From Cytobacillus oceanisediminis (lineage in GTDB: Bacteria; Bacillota; Bacilli; Bacillales; Cytobacillaceae): a stretch of 64,000 nt of DNA. Position numbers and translations under genes: made by a program. The stretch is from assembly GCF_004366035.1 (NCBI RefSeq), contig NZ_SOEE01000007.1:124001-188000 (forward strand), written 5' to 3'. Below, in pieces: positions 40,301 through 48,341 of the stretch. Position 1 is the stretch's first letter. Every line of letters begins with the position of its first letter. The notes beneath the pieces are model-generated. The model saw only the letters and a program-made list of their open reading frames with translations. It had not been told where the DNA came from and ran no database searches.

Positions 40301-42286
40301 ATGACGCAAAAAAATACAATTAAACCGGAAGACCTTTATCTGTTAAAATCAGTAGCTGATCCGCAGCTATCCTTGAATGGAAATGACTTAGCTTTTGTTG
40401 AGACCAGAATGCTTGATGAGGAAAATACATATAGTTCAAATATTTTTTACTTAAACACCATTGAAGGCAATATGCCGGTTCAGTGGACTTACGGCAAACA
40501 CCGTAATCATTCACCCCGCTGGTCTCCTGATGGGGAGTCAATCGCATTTGTATCCGACAGAGACGGAAAATCACAGATTTATGTGATGAGCAAAGCAGGC
40601 GGAGAAGCCAGACAGCTGACACACTGTGCAAATGGCGCTTCAAATCCTGTTTGGTCACCTGATGGGAAGAAGATTGTTTTCAATCTTTCAGTAAAACCTG
40701 GGGAAGATGCAGAAACAAAGGAAAATCAGGAAAAACAGGCAGACAAGCCCGTTCCGCTTGAAATTGAAAAAATGAAGCACAAATCAGACGCCCAGGGTTT
40801 TTGGAGCGGAAGGTACAGCCAGGTTGCATTAATAGATATTGAATCTGGCGGGATGGAGCAGCTGACATCCGGAGAACACGACTACCAATTGCAGGACTGG
40901 TCACCTGATGGAAAATGGATTGCTGTTACGGCAGATTTAAGTGAAGACAAAGATTTCTCATTTCTAAGCGATGTCTACATCATCCATCTTGAAACAAAAG
41001 ACATGAAAAGGATTACAAATGGAAAAGGTTATTTTGGAAGCGCCACATGGTCGCCGGATGGAAAATACATAGGATTGTTCGGGCATGAAAGGGAATATGA
41101 AAATGCTACGCATACAAAGGTCTGGGTGTATAATCTCGAATTTGGGAATCTGCAGTGCCTGACTGCAGAATCAGATATATTGGCTGGTGATTATGCCATC
41201 GGAGATTTTCAGCAGGGTGCAGTAACACCGGGAATTCTATGGGCAGAGGACAGCAGAAGCTTTTATTTCCTGGCAACTGATCATGGCAATACAGTTGTTT
41301 ATTATGGCTCTTTAGATGGGGAGTTATATCCTGCGCTGCTGGATCAGCAGCATGTATATGGATTGACAACAGGAGGAAGTATGAATAAAGCTGTTGTAGC
41401 CATTAGCAAGCCGTCATATCCAGGGGATTTATTTTTGCTTGATGTCCCATCAGGGGAATTAAAACAGCTGACAAAAGTGAATGAAGAGTTCCTGAACGGA
41501 GTTGAGCTGGCAGATGCGGAGCCAATTCAGTTTAAATCTTCGGATAATTGGGAACTGCATGGCTGGATCATGAAACCAGCCAATCTGAAAGAGGGCGAAA
41601 AAGCACCGCTTGTGCTCGAAATACATGGCGGCCCTCATGCCATGTATGCCAATTCATATTTCCACGAATTTCAATGTCTCGCAGCAAAAGGCTATGCGGT
41701 CTTATTTATCAATCCACGAGGAAGCCATGGATATGGCCAGCATTTTGTAGACGCTGTAAGAGGAGATTACGGGGGCAAGGATTATGAAGATATTATGGAT
41801 GCAGTCAATTATGCGCTTGAAAACTTCGATTTTATCGATAAAGACCGGCTTGGCGTAACGGGAGGAAGCTATGGCGGGTTTATGACCAACTGGATTATTG
41901 GACACACCAGCCGCTTCAAGGCAGCAGTCACTCAGCGATCCATCTCCAACTGGATCAGCTTTTATGGAGTTAGTGATATCGGCTACTATTTTACTGATTG
42001 GCAAATCAAGAGTGATTTGAATGATATAGAAAAGCTTTGGAAACATTCGCCGCTTGCTTATGTGGATGATATGAATACACCGCTGCTGATTCTGCACAGC
42101 GAAAAAGATTATCGCTGTCCAATTGAGCAGGCAGAGCAATTATTCATAGCCTTAAAGCATCGGAAGAAAACAGCAAAATTTGTGCGGTTCCCTGAAGCCA
42201 ACCATGAGCTTTCCAGAAGCGGAAAACCGAATTTAAGAATCAGCCGCCTGAATTACATTGCCGGCTGGTTTGATGAATATCTCTAA
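40301..42286 (+). CDS. S9 family peptidase (acylaminoacyl-peptidase type)
   Basis: A 661-residue serine peptidase. The N-terminal two-thirds form a beta-propeller with TolB-like WSPDG repeats, seen several times. The C-terminal alpha/beta-hydrolase domain has the nucleophile in LGVTGGSYGGFMTNW (about residue 525), the aspartate in ILHSEKDYRCP and the histidine in PEANHELSRSG. Members cleave short peptides or acylated N-termini in the cytoplasm; B. subtilis YuxL is a relative of similar length. TTAGGAAGGATGG precedes the ATG. It is a single-gene unit. Confidence 0.92.
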   Translation: MTQKNTIKPEDLYLLKSVADPQLSLNGNDLAFVETRMLDEENTYSSNIFYLNTIEGNMPVQWTYGKHRNHSPRWSPDGESIAFVSDRDGKSQIYVMSKAGGEARQLTHCANGASNPVWSPDGKKIVFNLSVKPGEDAETKENQEKQADKPVPLEIEKMKHKSDAQGFWSGRYSQVALIDIESGGMEQLTSGEHDYQLQDWSPDGKWIAVTADLSEDKDFSFLSDVYIIHLETKDMKRITNGKGYFGSATWSPDGKYIGLFGHEREYENATHTKVWVYNLEFGNLQCLTAESDILAGDYAIGDFQQGAVTPGILWAEDSRSFYFLATDHGNTVVYYGSLDGELYPALLDQQHVYGLTTGGSMNKAVVAISKPSYPGDLFLLDVPSGELKQLTKVNEEFLNGVELADAEPIQFKSSDNWELHGWIMKPANLKEGEKAPLVLEIHGGPHAMYANSYFHEFQCLAAKGYAVLFINPRGSHGYGQHFVDAVRGDYGGKDYEDIMDAVNYALENFDFIDKDRLGVTGGSYGGFMTNWIIGHTSRFKAAVTQRSISNWISFYGVSDIGYYFTDWQIKSDLNDIEKLWKHSPLAYVDDMNTPLLILHSEKDYRCPIEQAEQLFIALKHRKKTAKFVRFPEANHELSRSGKPNLRISRLNYIAGWFDEYL

Positions 42287-42291
42287 AATGT

Positions 42292-42323
42292 TACCGCAGG
42301 CCTTCGGGTTTGCGGTTTATTTG
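42292..42323 (+). terminator. Terminator after the S9 peptidase gene
   Basis: ACCGCAGGCC and GGTTTGCGGT pair (with G-U pairs) around a stable TTCG tetraloop, followed by TTATTT. Confidence 0.85.
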
Positions 42324-42358
42324 ATAATATCAGAATTTATATCTTTGTACTTCAAGAG

Positions 42359-42477
42359 CTGTCTAGCTCCAGTACCCCCTCGAGGTCACATGCCGATCCT
42401 CCCAAAAGGCAAAGAACGCCTGCCAGAAAGGCCCGTCTTGTGCTTGTCGGGGGTGGCGAGGCGCTTCCTCTTTTCTA
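42359..42477 (-). repeat. Interspersed structured repeat (R2)
   Basis: Begins CTGTCTAGCTCCAG and ends GCGCTTCCTCTTTTCTA, with inner segment CAAAAGGCAAAGAACGCC and CGTCTTGTGCTTGTCGGGGG. The reverse complement matches 4133-4195 of the long copy R1 at roughly three of four positions. Together with the terminator before it and AT-rich sequence after it, it accounts for the gene-free stretch 42287-42721. Confidence 0.65.
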
Positions 42478-42595
42478 ATAAAGCTGTAAAGTAACATCAA
42501 AATTGCCGATATAACAGTAAAATCAGTTTTCATTCAGCGTACAGAAACTATTTAAAATAAATTGCAACGAAACCAATTCATCTGCAAAGTATAAG

Positions 42596-42677
42596 GGTAT
42601 ACAGGATATACCAGCAGTGATATCGAAACTTTTTTATGGAAACCGCAGTCGAATATAGGTGAAGGTATTTTCATACC
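42596..42677. promoter_or_regulatory. Two GGTAT/ATACC palindromes upstream of the LCP gene
   Basis: GGTATA-n5-TATACC at 42596-42612 and GGTAT-n4-ATACC at 42664-42677 share half-sites. They lie 45-125 bases before the LCP start codon. They could be operator sites for an unidentified regulator. Confidence 0.35.
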
Positions 42678-42721
42678 CGCGGCAGAATTATAATTTTACT
42701 GCAAAGAAAGGACTTATTCTT

Positions 42722-43651
42722 ATGAGATCAGATAGACATGAAAAGAAGAAAAAGAAAAGAAAATGGAAGTCCGTCCTCCTGATTCTGTTTCTCTTAATTG
42801 CAGGAACCCTTGGCTATTCGTATTTTCAGTTCAAGCAAGGTGTTTCCCAGACAGAGGGAGAGGCAAATATACAGACAGAAGAGTTTGAATTTAACGGTGA
42901 AAAAGATAAATATGGAGGAACAAATATCCTGATCCTTGGAAGTGACGCAAGGGGAAAAGAGAAATCCAGGGCAGATACCATCATGGTTGCCCAGTATCAT
43001 CCTGAAAAGGGAACATATAAACTTATTTCTTTTATGAGAGATATGTACGTGGACATACCGGGACATGGGCAAAACAGAATAAATTCCGCTCTTGCTTATG
43101 GTGGTCCTGAATTATTAAGGCAGACGCTCAAGGAAAACTTTGATATAGATATAAAATATTACTCAATTGTTGACTTTGAAGGCTTTGTCCATTTAATTGA
43201 TGAAGCTTTTCCAAGAGGGGTAGAAATTGATGTGGAAAAAAGAATGTCTGCCAATATCGGTGTTACTCTGGAGCCGGGTCTGCAGCGTCTTGATGGTGAG
43301 CATCTCCTTGGGTATGTCAGGTTTAGGCAGGATGCCGTAGGCGATTTTGGAAGAGTAGAACGCCAGCAGAAGGTAATGAAAGAAGTAGCAAGCCAGTTTA
43401 CAAGCCTTCAGACCATTACAAAGCTTCCAAAACTCATCGGGGTGGTGACTCCTTTTGTAAATACCAATATGAATACCGGCGATATCCTGTATATTGGGAA
43501 AGATTTCTTATCTAAGGATAACAGAAATGTAGAGACTCTTCGTGTTCCTGTTGATGGAACATTTGAAAACCAGAGAATTAATGGTGCTGCTGTATTAGGC
43601 ATAGATAAAGAGGCGAACAAATCAGCAATCCATGAGTTTCTTTCGAAATAA
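42722..43651 (+). CDS. LytR-CpsA-Psr (LCP) family cell-wall ligase
   Basis: A 309-residue membrane-anchored protein: basic cytoplasmic N-terminus (MRSDRHEKKKKKRKWK), one helix (SVLLILFLLIAGTLGYSYF) and an extracellular LCP domain with DTIMVAQYHPEKGTYKLISFMRDMYVDIPGHGQNRINSALAYGG and YVRFRQDAVGDFGRVERQQKV. The conserved arginines and aspartates bind polyprenyl phosphates. LCP enzymes join teichoic acids or other polymers to peptidoglycan. The frame opens at 42659, but AAAGGAC before ATG 42722 and the family layout set the start. The TagT/TagU/TagV paralogue cannot be assigned. Confidence 0.92.
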   Translation: MRSDRHEKKKKKRKWKSVLLILFLLIAGTLGYSYFQFKQGVSQTEGEANIQTEEFEFNGEKDKYGGTNILILGSDARGKEKSRADTIMVAQYHPEKGTYKLISFMRDMYVDIPGHGQNRINSALAYGGPELLRQTLKENFDIDIKYYSIVDFEGFVHLIDEAFPRGVEIDVEKRMSANIGVTLEPGLQRLDGEHLLGYVRFRQDAVGDFGRVERQQKVMKEVASQFTSLQTITKLPKLIGVVTPFVNTNMNTGDILYIGKDFLSKDNRNVETLRVPVDGTFENQRINGAAVLGIDKEANKSAIHEFLSK

Positions 43652-43692
43652 AAAGTTAGAAACACAGTTTTTGGCGGATTAGGTGTACAATA

Positions 43693-43730
43693 AAAGGGGA
43701 AGTGGTAAAACTAGGGGAAACTTCCCTTTC
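43693..43730 (+). terminator. Possible terminator after LCP gene
   Basis: AAAAGGGGAAGT and ACTTCCCTTT can pair around a 15-base loop with one bulge. The T tract is short. Confidence 0.4.
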
Positions 43731-43782
43731 ATGATAATCGAACTAATAGGATTTTGCTGCATATTGGACAAGGAGATACTAA

Positions 43783-44406
43783 ATGGATTTTGAACTGTTC
43801 AAAGATTGGTTTACATTGGATCATATAATGGATTTAATTCGGGAATATCGTTCATTTGGGCCGCTTCCCGGTATACTGCTTCCAATGCTAGAAGCATTTT
43901 TGCCTTTTCTGCCCCTGGTTTTGTTTGTTATGGCAAATGCGAGTGCATTTGGTCTTTGGCTGGGTTTCTTATACTCCTGGCTCGGCGCGGTCGCAGGAGC
44001 GCTGCTCGTTTTCCTGCTCGTCAGGAAATATGGCCAGAAACGAATACTCCGTTTTTTGAAGAAGCATAAGCAGGTACAGAGGCTTATGAAATGGGTGGAA
44101 AAGCATGGGTTTGGGCCATTGTTCATCCTGCTCTGTTTTCCGTTTACTCCTTCGGCAGTCGTAAATATTGTCGCGGGGCTTTCGAATATTAGCATGGCTC
44201 AATATATGCTGGCAGTCCTGAGCGGCAAAATAGTGATGATTTTTACAATAAGCTTTGTCGGATATGATATCAAATCATTAATAACACAGCCAATTCGGAC
44301 AGCCATTGTTGCATTGGTCATTTTCATTCTTTGGTATGTCGGCAAAATCATTGAAATAAAGATGAATATGAGCGTAGAAAATGATCGCGGGAATAAAAAG
44401 CAATGA
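43783..44406 (+). CDS. yhjE: TVP38/TMEM64 (VTT domain) membrane protein YhjE
   Basis: A 207-residue membrane protein of the VTT/DedA-like family: FGPLPGILLPMLEAFLPFLPLVLFVMANASAFGLWLGFLYSWLGAVAGALLVFLLVRKYG, then HGFGPLFILLCFPFTPSAVVNIVAGLSNISMAQYMLAVLSGK. The family is implicated in lipid scrambling or transport. It lies directly before a type I signal peptidase gene, as yhjE and sipV do in B. subtilis. AAGGAGATAC precedes the ATG. Confidence 0.88.
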   Translation: MDFELFKDWFTLDHIMDLIREYRSFGPLPGILLPMLEAFLPFLPLVLFVMANASAFGLWLGFLYSWLGAVAGALLVFLLVRKYGQKRILRFLKKHKQVQRLMKWVEKHGFGPLFILLCFPFTPSAVVNIVAGLSNISMAQYMLAVLSGKIVMIFTISFVGYDIKSLITQPIRTAIVALVIFILWYVGKIIEIKMNMSVENDRGNKKQ

Positions 44407-44434
44407 ATGCATAAGTATTGGGGGAGATGAAACT

Positions 44435-44989
44435 GTGAAGGAAGGATTGAGAAAAGAAGGAGCGGAATGGCTTAAGGCTTTTGCAATTGGCATCATTATC
44501 TTTGCTTTTATACGGACTTTTTTCTTCTCCAATTATGTTGTGGAAGGTGAATCCATGATGCCCACCCTTCAGGATGGAAATAAGCTGATTGTGAATAAAA
44601 TCGGTTATCAGGTCAGTGACTTAGAGCGCTTTGACGTAATTGTTTTTCATCATAATGATCAAGAGGATTTTGTAAAAAGAATTATAGGGATGCCAGGAGA
44701 TGAAATCGAATACCGCAATGATGAATTATTTATAAATGGCAAAAAAGTGGATGAGCCTTACTTGGAGAAATACCGGAAAGAAACATTAGGAGGCAAACTG
44801 ACAGGTGATTTTACACTCCTGGAGATGACGGGCACCGAAACGGTTCCAGAGGGAAAACTATTTGTTATGGGGGATAATCGCCTCGGAAGCTGGGACAGCA
44901 GGCATTTTGGATTTATTTCAGCCGGCCAGGTTGTAGGAAAAGTAAACCTGCGCTATTGGCCGCTTGATGAAATGGATGCGTCATTCTAA
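44435..44989 (+). CDS. sipV: Type I signal peptidase (SipV-like)
   Basis: A 184-residue membrane protease. After one N-terminal helix (LKAFAIGIIIFAFIRTFFFSNYV) comes the catalytic serine in VEGESMMPT (Ser40) and the lysine in DFVKRIIGMPGD (Lys81), with MGDNRLGSWDSRHFG near the end. It cleaves signal peptides of secreted proteins. The frame is open to 44381 within yhjE, but GGGGGAGATG before GTG 44435 fixes the start, 28 bases after yhjE. Position next to yhjE suggests sipV; several Sip paralogues are usual. Confidence 0.9.
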   Translation: MKEGLRKEGAEWLKAFAIGIIIFAFIRTFFFSNYVVEGESMMPTLQDGNKLIVNKIGYQVSDLERFDVIVFHHNDQEDFVKRIIGMPGDEIEYRNDELFINGKKVDEPYLEKYRKETLGGKLTGDFTLLEMTGTETVPEGKLFVMGDNRLGSWDSRHFGFISAGQVVGKVNLRYWPLDEMDASF

Positions 44990-45006
44990 ACAAACTTATC
45001 TTGTGA

Positions 45007-45046
45007 AAAAGGGACTCGATAATACTAATTATCGAGTCCCTTTTAT
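45007..45046 (+). terminator. Terminator after the signal peptidase gene
   Basis: AAGGGACTCGATAAT and ATTATCGAGTCCCTT form a 15-bp perfect stem, followed by TTATTTT. Confidence 0.95.
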
Positions 45047-45050
45047 TTTC

Positions 45051-45117
45051 CTGTCCAGCTCTCCAGCGCCTCCCCCTCGAGGTGTTAGGGGTGGGCAAGG
45101 CGCTTGCGCTTTTCTAA
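45051..45117 (-). repeat. Interspersed structured repeat, short copy (R3)
   Basis: CTGTCCAGCTCTCCAGCGCC at one end and AAGGCGCTTGCGCTTTTCTA at the other, with CCCCCTCGAGGTG in the centre shared with copy R2 (CCCCCTCGAGGTC). It lies between a terminator and the convergent zinc-ribbon-like gene. Confidence 0.6.
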
Positions 45118-45133
45118 TTGCAGGCAAGACATT

Positions 45134-45460
45134 TCAGATAACATGCAAATTAGGATTATTCCTATATTCAGGTTCGCAGTTTACACATACGTCTTCATCA
45201 TAGTCAGTCATATTGACATCTTCACGATTGTATTCAATTCCACAAAGGGAGCAGGCAACCATTTTTTCTTCTTCCATTTCTTCTGGGGAAATTGGGATAG
45301 CGTCATTAATTGTAATGGGCTCTACGGTAATCCCGCGTGTATTTGCCATTTCGGCATTTAAATATTCCTTTGCGGTTTCTTCACTTTCCCAAAATCCCAA
45401 ATCCCATAACAGCTCCTGGGCATCTCCGTTTTGAGCCATCAAGCCATAAACAATTTTCAT
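45134..45460 (-). CDS. Protein with putative zinc-ribbon tail (108 aa), unknown
   Basis: A 108-residue soluble, acidic protein: MKIVYGLMAQNGDAQELLWDLGFWESEETAKEYLNAEMANTRGITVEPI..., then a C-terminal CSLC...CVNC pair (residues about 71-96) that could hold a zinc ion. AAAGGAG precedes ATG 45460; the frame runs 26 codons further upstream, without protein-like character. I do not recognise the family. It is convergent with sipV and separated from it by a repeat copy. Confidence 0.7.
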   Translation of the reverse strand: MKIVYGLMAQNGDAQELLWDLGFWESEETAKEYLNAEMANTRGITVEPITINDAIPISPEEMEEEKMVACSLCGIEYNREDVNMTDYDEDVCVNCEPEYRNNPNLHVI

Positions 45461-45713
45461 GATAAATGCTCCTTTCAACTTTGCTGACTTTTGTTTTATA
45501 TTTCTTAGCCTTTTTTTGCAGCGGCTAAACCGATTCAAAAAATTACCATCAGTTCCCTAGGAAGACTGGGATAGTTTTTTAACCATGAGAATATATTGCA
45601 GGGGACACAGGAGAAGCTGCAGGCTTTGTCGAATAATAGCCTGAGTAAACGTCAAAGGATCAGTTTCAGTATCTGATGTCGGAATATTTAAATATATCAC
45701 GGAGGTGCAATTG

Positions 45714-46454
45714 ATGAGGCTGAAGGATAAAGTCGCCATTATTACAGGTGCGGCGAATGGAATTGGTCTGGCTGCTGCCGAAAAGTTTGCAGGTGAAGGA
45801 GCGTTGGTAGCCATGGCTGATTATGATGCAGACATGGGAATTACCAGGGCTCAAGAGCTGAAGGAAAAAGGTCTTCAGGTTGAGTTTTTTCAGGTTAATG
45901 TCGCAGACAGGCAAAGCATAGACAGTATGACGGAAGCTGTAAAAGAAACATTTGGAAAAATTGACATCCTGATCAATAATGCAGGAATTACAAGGGACGG
46001 GATGCTGGCAAAGCTTGCTGCAGATGATTTTCAGGCGGTTATGGACGTGAATCTGGCAGGTGTCTTCCATTGTACACAAGCAGTGCTTCCATTCATGCTG
46101 GAACACGGAAGCGGAAAAATAATCAATACGTCCTCTGTTTCGGGAGTCTATGGGAATGTCGGACAGACAAACTATGCGGCAGCCAAAGCGGGTGTAGTGG
46201 GAATGACCAAAACATGGGCAAAAGAACTCGGCAGAAAAGGAATCAACGTAAATGCCGTTGCCCCAGGATTCATCTCAACCGGTATGACAGCAAAAGTACC
46301 GGAAAAGGTTATGGGCCAAATGCAGGGCATGGTTCCGCTGGGGAGACTTGGAAAACCAGAAGATATTGCGAATGCATACCTGTTTCTGGCTTCCGATGAA
46401 TCGGATTATGTGAATGGCACGGTCCTTCATGTAGATGGCGGCATCATGATGTAA
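45714..46454 (+). CDS. SDR-family 3-oxoacyl reductase (FabG/PhaB-like)
   Basis: A 246-residue short-chain dehydrogenase: cofactor motif TGAANGIG, NNAG, catalytic Ser in INTSSVSGVYGN, YAAAK (Tyr-x3-Lys) and the C-terminal VNGTVLHVDGG. It reduces 3-oxoacyl or acetoacetyl thioesters with NAD(P)H. It is followed 54 bases later by a thiolase gene, so it more likely works on acyl-CoA, for example acetoacetyl-CoA, than in the main fatty-acid synthase. GGAGGTG before ATG 45714 sets the start over the in-frame GTG 45705 and TTG 45711. Confidence 0.88.
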   Translation: MRLKDKVAIITGAANGIGLAAAEKFAGEGALVAMADYDADMGITRAQELKEKGLQVEFFQVNVADRQSIDSMTEAVKETFGKIDILINNAGITRDGMLAKLAADDFQAVMDVNLAGVFHCTQAVLPFMLEHGSGKIINTSSVSGVYGNVGQTNYAAAKAGVVGMTKTWAKELGRKGINVNAVAPGFISTGMTAKVPEKVMGQMQGMVPLGRLGKPEDIANAYLFLASDESDYVNGTVLHVDGGIMM

Positions 46455-46508
46455 TGACCTGAATTCGAGCGCGTGCTCGATAATCAGAAGATTAATGAGG
46501 TGGAAAAG

Positions 46509-47687
46509 ATGAGAAATGTTGTAATAACATCAGCAGTCAGAACACCGGTTGGCACGTTCGGCGGAGCGTTTAAGGACCTCCTGCCGACGGATTTGATTGT
46601 GCCTGTATTAAAAGAAGCTGCCGAGAGAAGCGGCCTGCAGAGCAATGAGGTGGATGAAGTGATTTTAGGACACTGCATTCAGCGTACAGATGAACCGAAT
46701 ACAGCAAGAACAGCAGCTTTGCTTGCAGGCTTTGATGATACAACAACAGGGTTCACAGTCCAGAGGCAGTGTGCATCCGGCATGCAGGCAATTATGTCTG
46801 CAGCGCTGCAGATTCAGTCAGGGATGTCAGATATCGTGATTGCTGGAGGAGTGGAAGCCATGAGTTCCAGCCCTTATGTATTAAAGCAGCATCGCTGGGG
46901 CGCCCGCATGCAGCATGGGCAGGTAACCGATACCGTATGGGAAATTCTCGAAGATCCAATCCATCATATTATGATGGGGGAGACGGCAGAAAACCTGGCA
47001 GAAATTCATGCCATTACAAGAGAAGAACAAGATGAAGCGGCCTTGCTTAGCCACAAGAGAGCCTTGCATGCAATTGAAAACGGTTACTTTGATTCGCAGA
47101 TCGTTCCAATTACTGTGAAAAGCAGGAGAGGGGAAGTAACCGTTACAAAAGATGAAAACCCACGGGCAGATTTAACAGCCGAAAAGCTGCGCAGCTTGAA
47201 GTCTGTCTTTAGAAAGGATGGCTCTGTTACAGCAGGAAATGCATCAAGCCTGAATGACGGCGGAGCAGCACTTGTCCTGATGCCGGAAGATCTGGCTCTG
47301 GATAAGGGACTGAAGCCTTTGGCAAAGATTGCTGGCTTCTCCGTGGCAGGGGTAAATCCAAAAGTAATGGGAATAGGGCCTGTGCCGGCAGTCAAAAAAG
47401 GTCTTGCCAATGTCAGCTGGTCGCTTGATGATGCAGACTTGATTGAGATAAATGAGGCTTTTGCAGCGCAATATTTGGCGGTTGAGAAAGAGTTAGGCTT
47501 AAACCGGGACAAAGTAAATGTAAATGGAAGCGGAATCAGCCTGGGACACCCTATTGGATGTACCGGTGCGCGCCTTGTTGTGAGTCTCGTTCATGAATTA
47601 AAGAGAAGAGGCGGCCATAAAGGAATAGCGTCTCTATGTGTCGGAGGCGGGATGGGGGCAGCAGTATTTGTGGAAACGTACGAATAA
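46509..47687 (+). CDS. Acetyl-CoA acetyltransferase (thiolase)
   Basis: A 392-residue thiolase. The acyl-accepting cysteine is in TVQRQCASGMQAIMSAA (about residue 87), the histidine in NGSGISLGHPIGCTG, and the second cysteine in SLCVGGGMGAA. It condenses two acetyl-CoA to acetoacetyl-CoA or splits 3-oxoacyl-CoA. GAGGTGGAAAAG precedes ATG 46509; the frame extends 12 codons upstream. It is cotranscribed with the SDR gene. No PHA synthase is nearby. Confidence 0.93.
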   Translation: MRNVVITSAVRTPVGTFGGAFKDLLPTDLIVPVLKEAAERSGLQSNEVDEVILGHCIQRTDEPNTARTAALLAGFDDTTTGFTVQRQCASGMQAIMSAALQIQSGMSDIVIAGGVEAMSSSPYVLKQHRWGARMQHGQVTDTVWEILEDPIHHIMMGETAENLAEIHAITREEQDEAALLSHKRALHAIENGYFDSQIVPITVKSRRGEVTVTKDENPRADLTAEKLRSLKSVFRKDGSVTAGNASSLNDGGAALVLMPEDLALDKGLKPLAKIAGFSVAGVNPKVMGIGPVPAVKKGLANVSWSLDDADLIEINEAFAAQYLAVEKELGLNRDKVNVNGSGISLGHPIGCTGARLVVSLVHELKRRGGHKGIASLCVGGGMGAAVFVETYE

Positions 47688-47716
47688 AGAGTTCCTTCGG
47701 GAGCTCTTTATTTATC
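47683..47716 (+). terminator. Terminator overlapping the thiolase stop
   Basis: AATAAAGAGTTCC and GGAGCTCTTTATT pair around a TTCG tetraloop. The stop codon lies in the left arm. Confidence 0.85.
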
Positions 47717-47768
47717 CAATAAGCGGAGCCCATCTTCTGCAGAATTGATTTTTCCGGGGGTGAAGAAA

Positions 47769-48308
47769 GTGATAAACAGTACGATATTGTCTGGAAAGAG
47801 GATACTTCTGGGGTGGTTTATTGAGGATGATATTAAAAAGATAATCCAGTGGCGTGCAGACGAAAAAATCATGCGAAACCTGGATGCTCTGCCGGTAAAA
47901 CCCAAACAGGAAATGGAAATTAAGAAATGGCTTGATGAATGTCCGCAAGACACCTTCAGATTTTCGCTCAGGTTAAAAGAAGCAAATAAACTGATAGGCT
48001 ATGCGGAGCTAAACGGCATTTTATGGCCACACAGAACAGGCTGGATTACCATTGCCATTGCAGAAGAAGCCGAATGGGGAAAAGGGTATGGAAAGGAAGC
48101 CATGCAATGCCTTATTCGCTATGCTTTTATGGAGCTGAATCTGTATAGGCTTCAGCTTACTGTATTTTCCTATAATACTAGAGCAAAAACTCTTTATGAA
48201 AGTCTTGGATTCCAGAGAGAAGGCTGCTATAGAGAGTTTCTTGAGCGCGATGGAAAACGGCATGATATGTTTCTATACGGGCTCCTGAGAAAGGAGTGGA
48301 AAGAGTGA
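47769..48308 (+). CDS. GNAT acetyltransferase (RimJ/RimL type)
   Basis: A 179-residue GNAT protein with the acetyl-CoA-binding loop EWGKGYGKEAMQCLIRYAF (motif A) and LQLTVFSYNTRAKTLYESLGFQREGCYREFLERDGKRHDMFLYGLL (motif B), typical of the RimJ/RimL N-acetyltransferase branch. Substrates are unknown. The frame opens at TTG 47745, but GGGGGTGAAG lies just before GTG 47769, which gives a conventional N-terminus. It converges with the MFS gene. Confidence 0.85.
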   Translation: MINSTILSGKRILLGWFIEDDIKKIIQWRADEKIMRNLDALPVKPKQEMEIKKWLDECPQDTFRFSLRLKEANKLIGYAELNGILWPHRTGWITIAIAEEAEWGKGYGKEAMQCLIRYAFMELNLYRLQLTVFSYNTRAKTLYESLGFQREGCYREFLERDGKRHDMFLYGLLRKEWKE

Positions 48309-48336
48309 AAGAGCGCGGAATAATTCCGCGCTTTAC
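48309..48336. terminator. Hairpin between GNAT and MFS genes
   Basis: GCGCGGAAT and ATTCCGCGC pair with almost no loop base, flanked by GAAAGA and CTTTAC. Probably ends both convergent genes; the T tracts are short. Confidence 0.65.
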
Positions 48337-48341
48337 AGGAT

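Noticed and set aside
45591-45704. Sigma-54 promoter before the SDR gene
   Set aside because: A TTGCA occurs near 45596, but no GG lies at the required -24 spacing.
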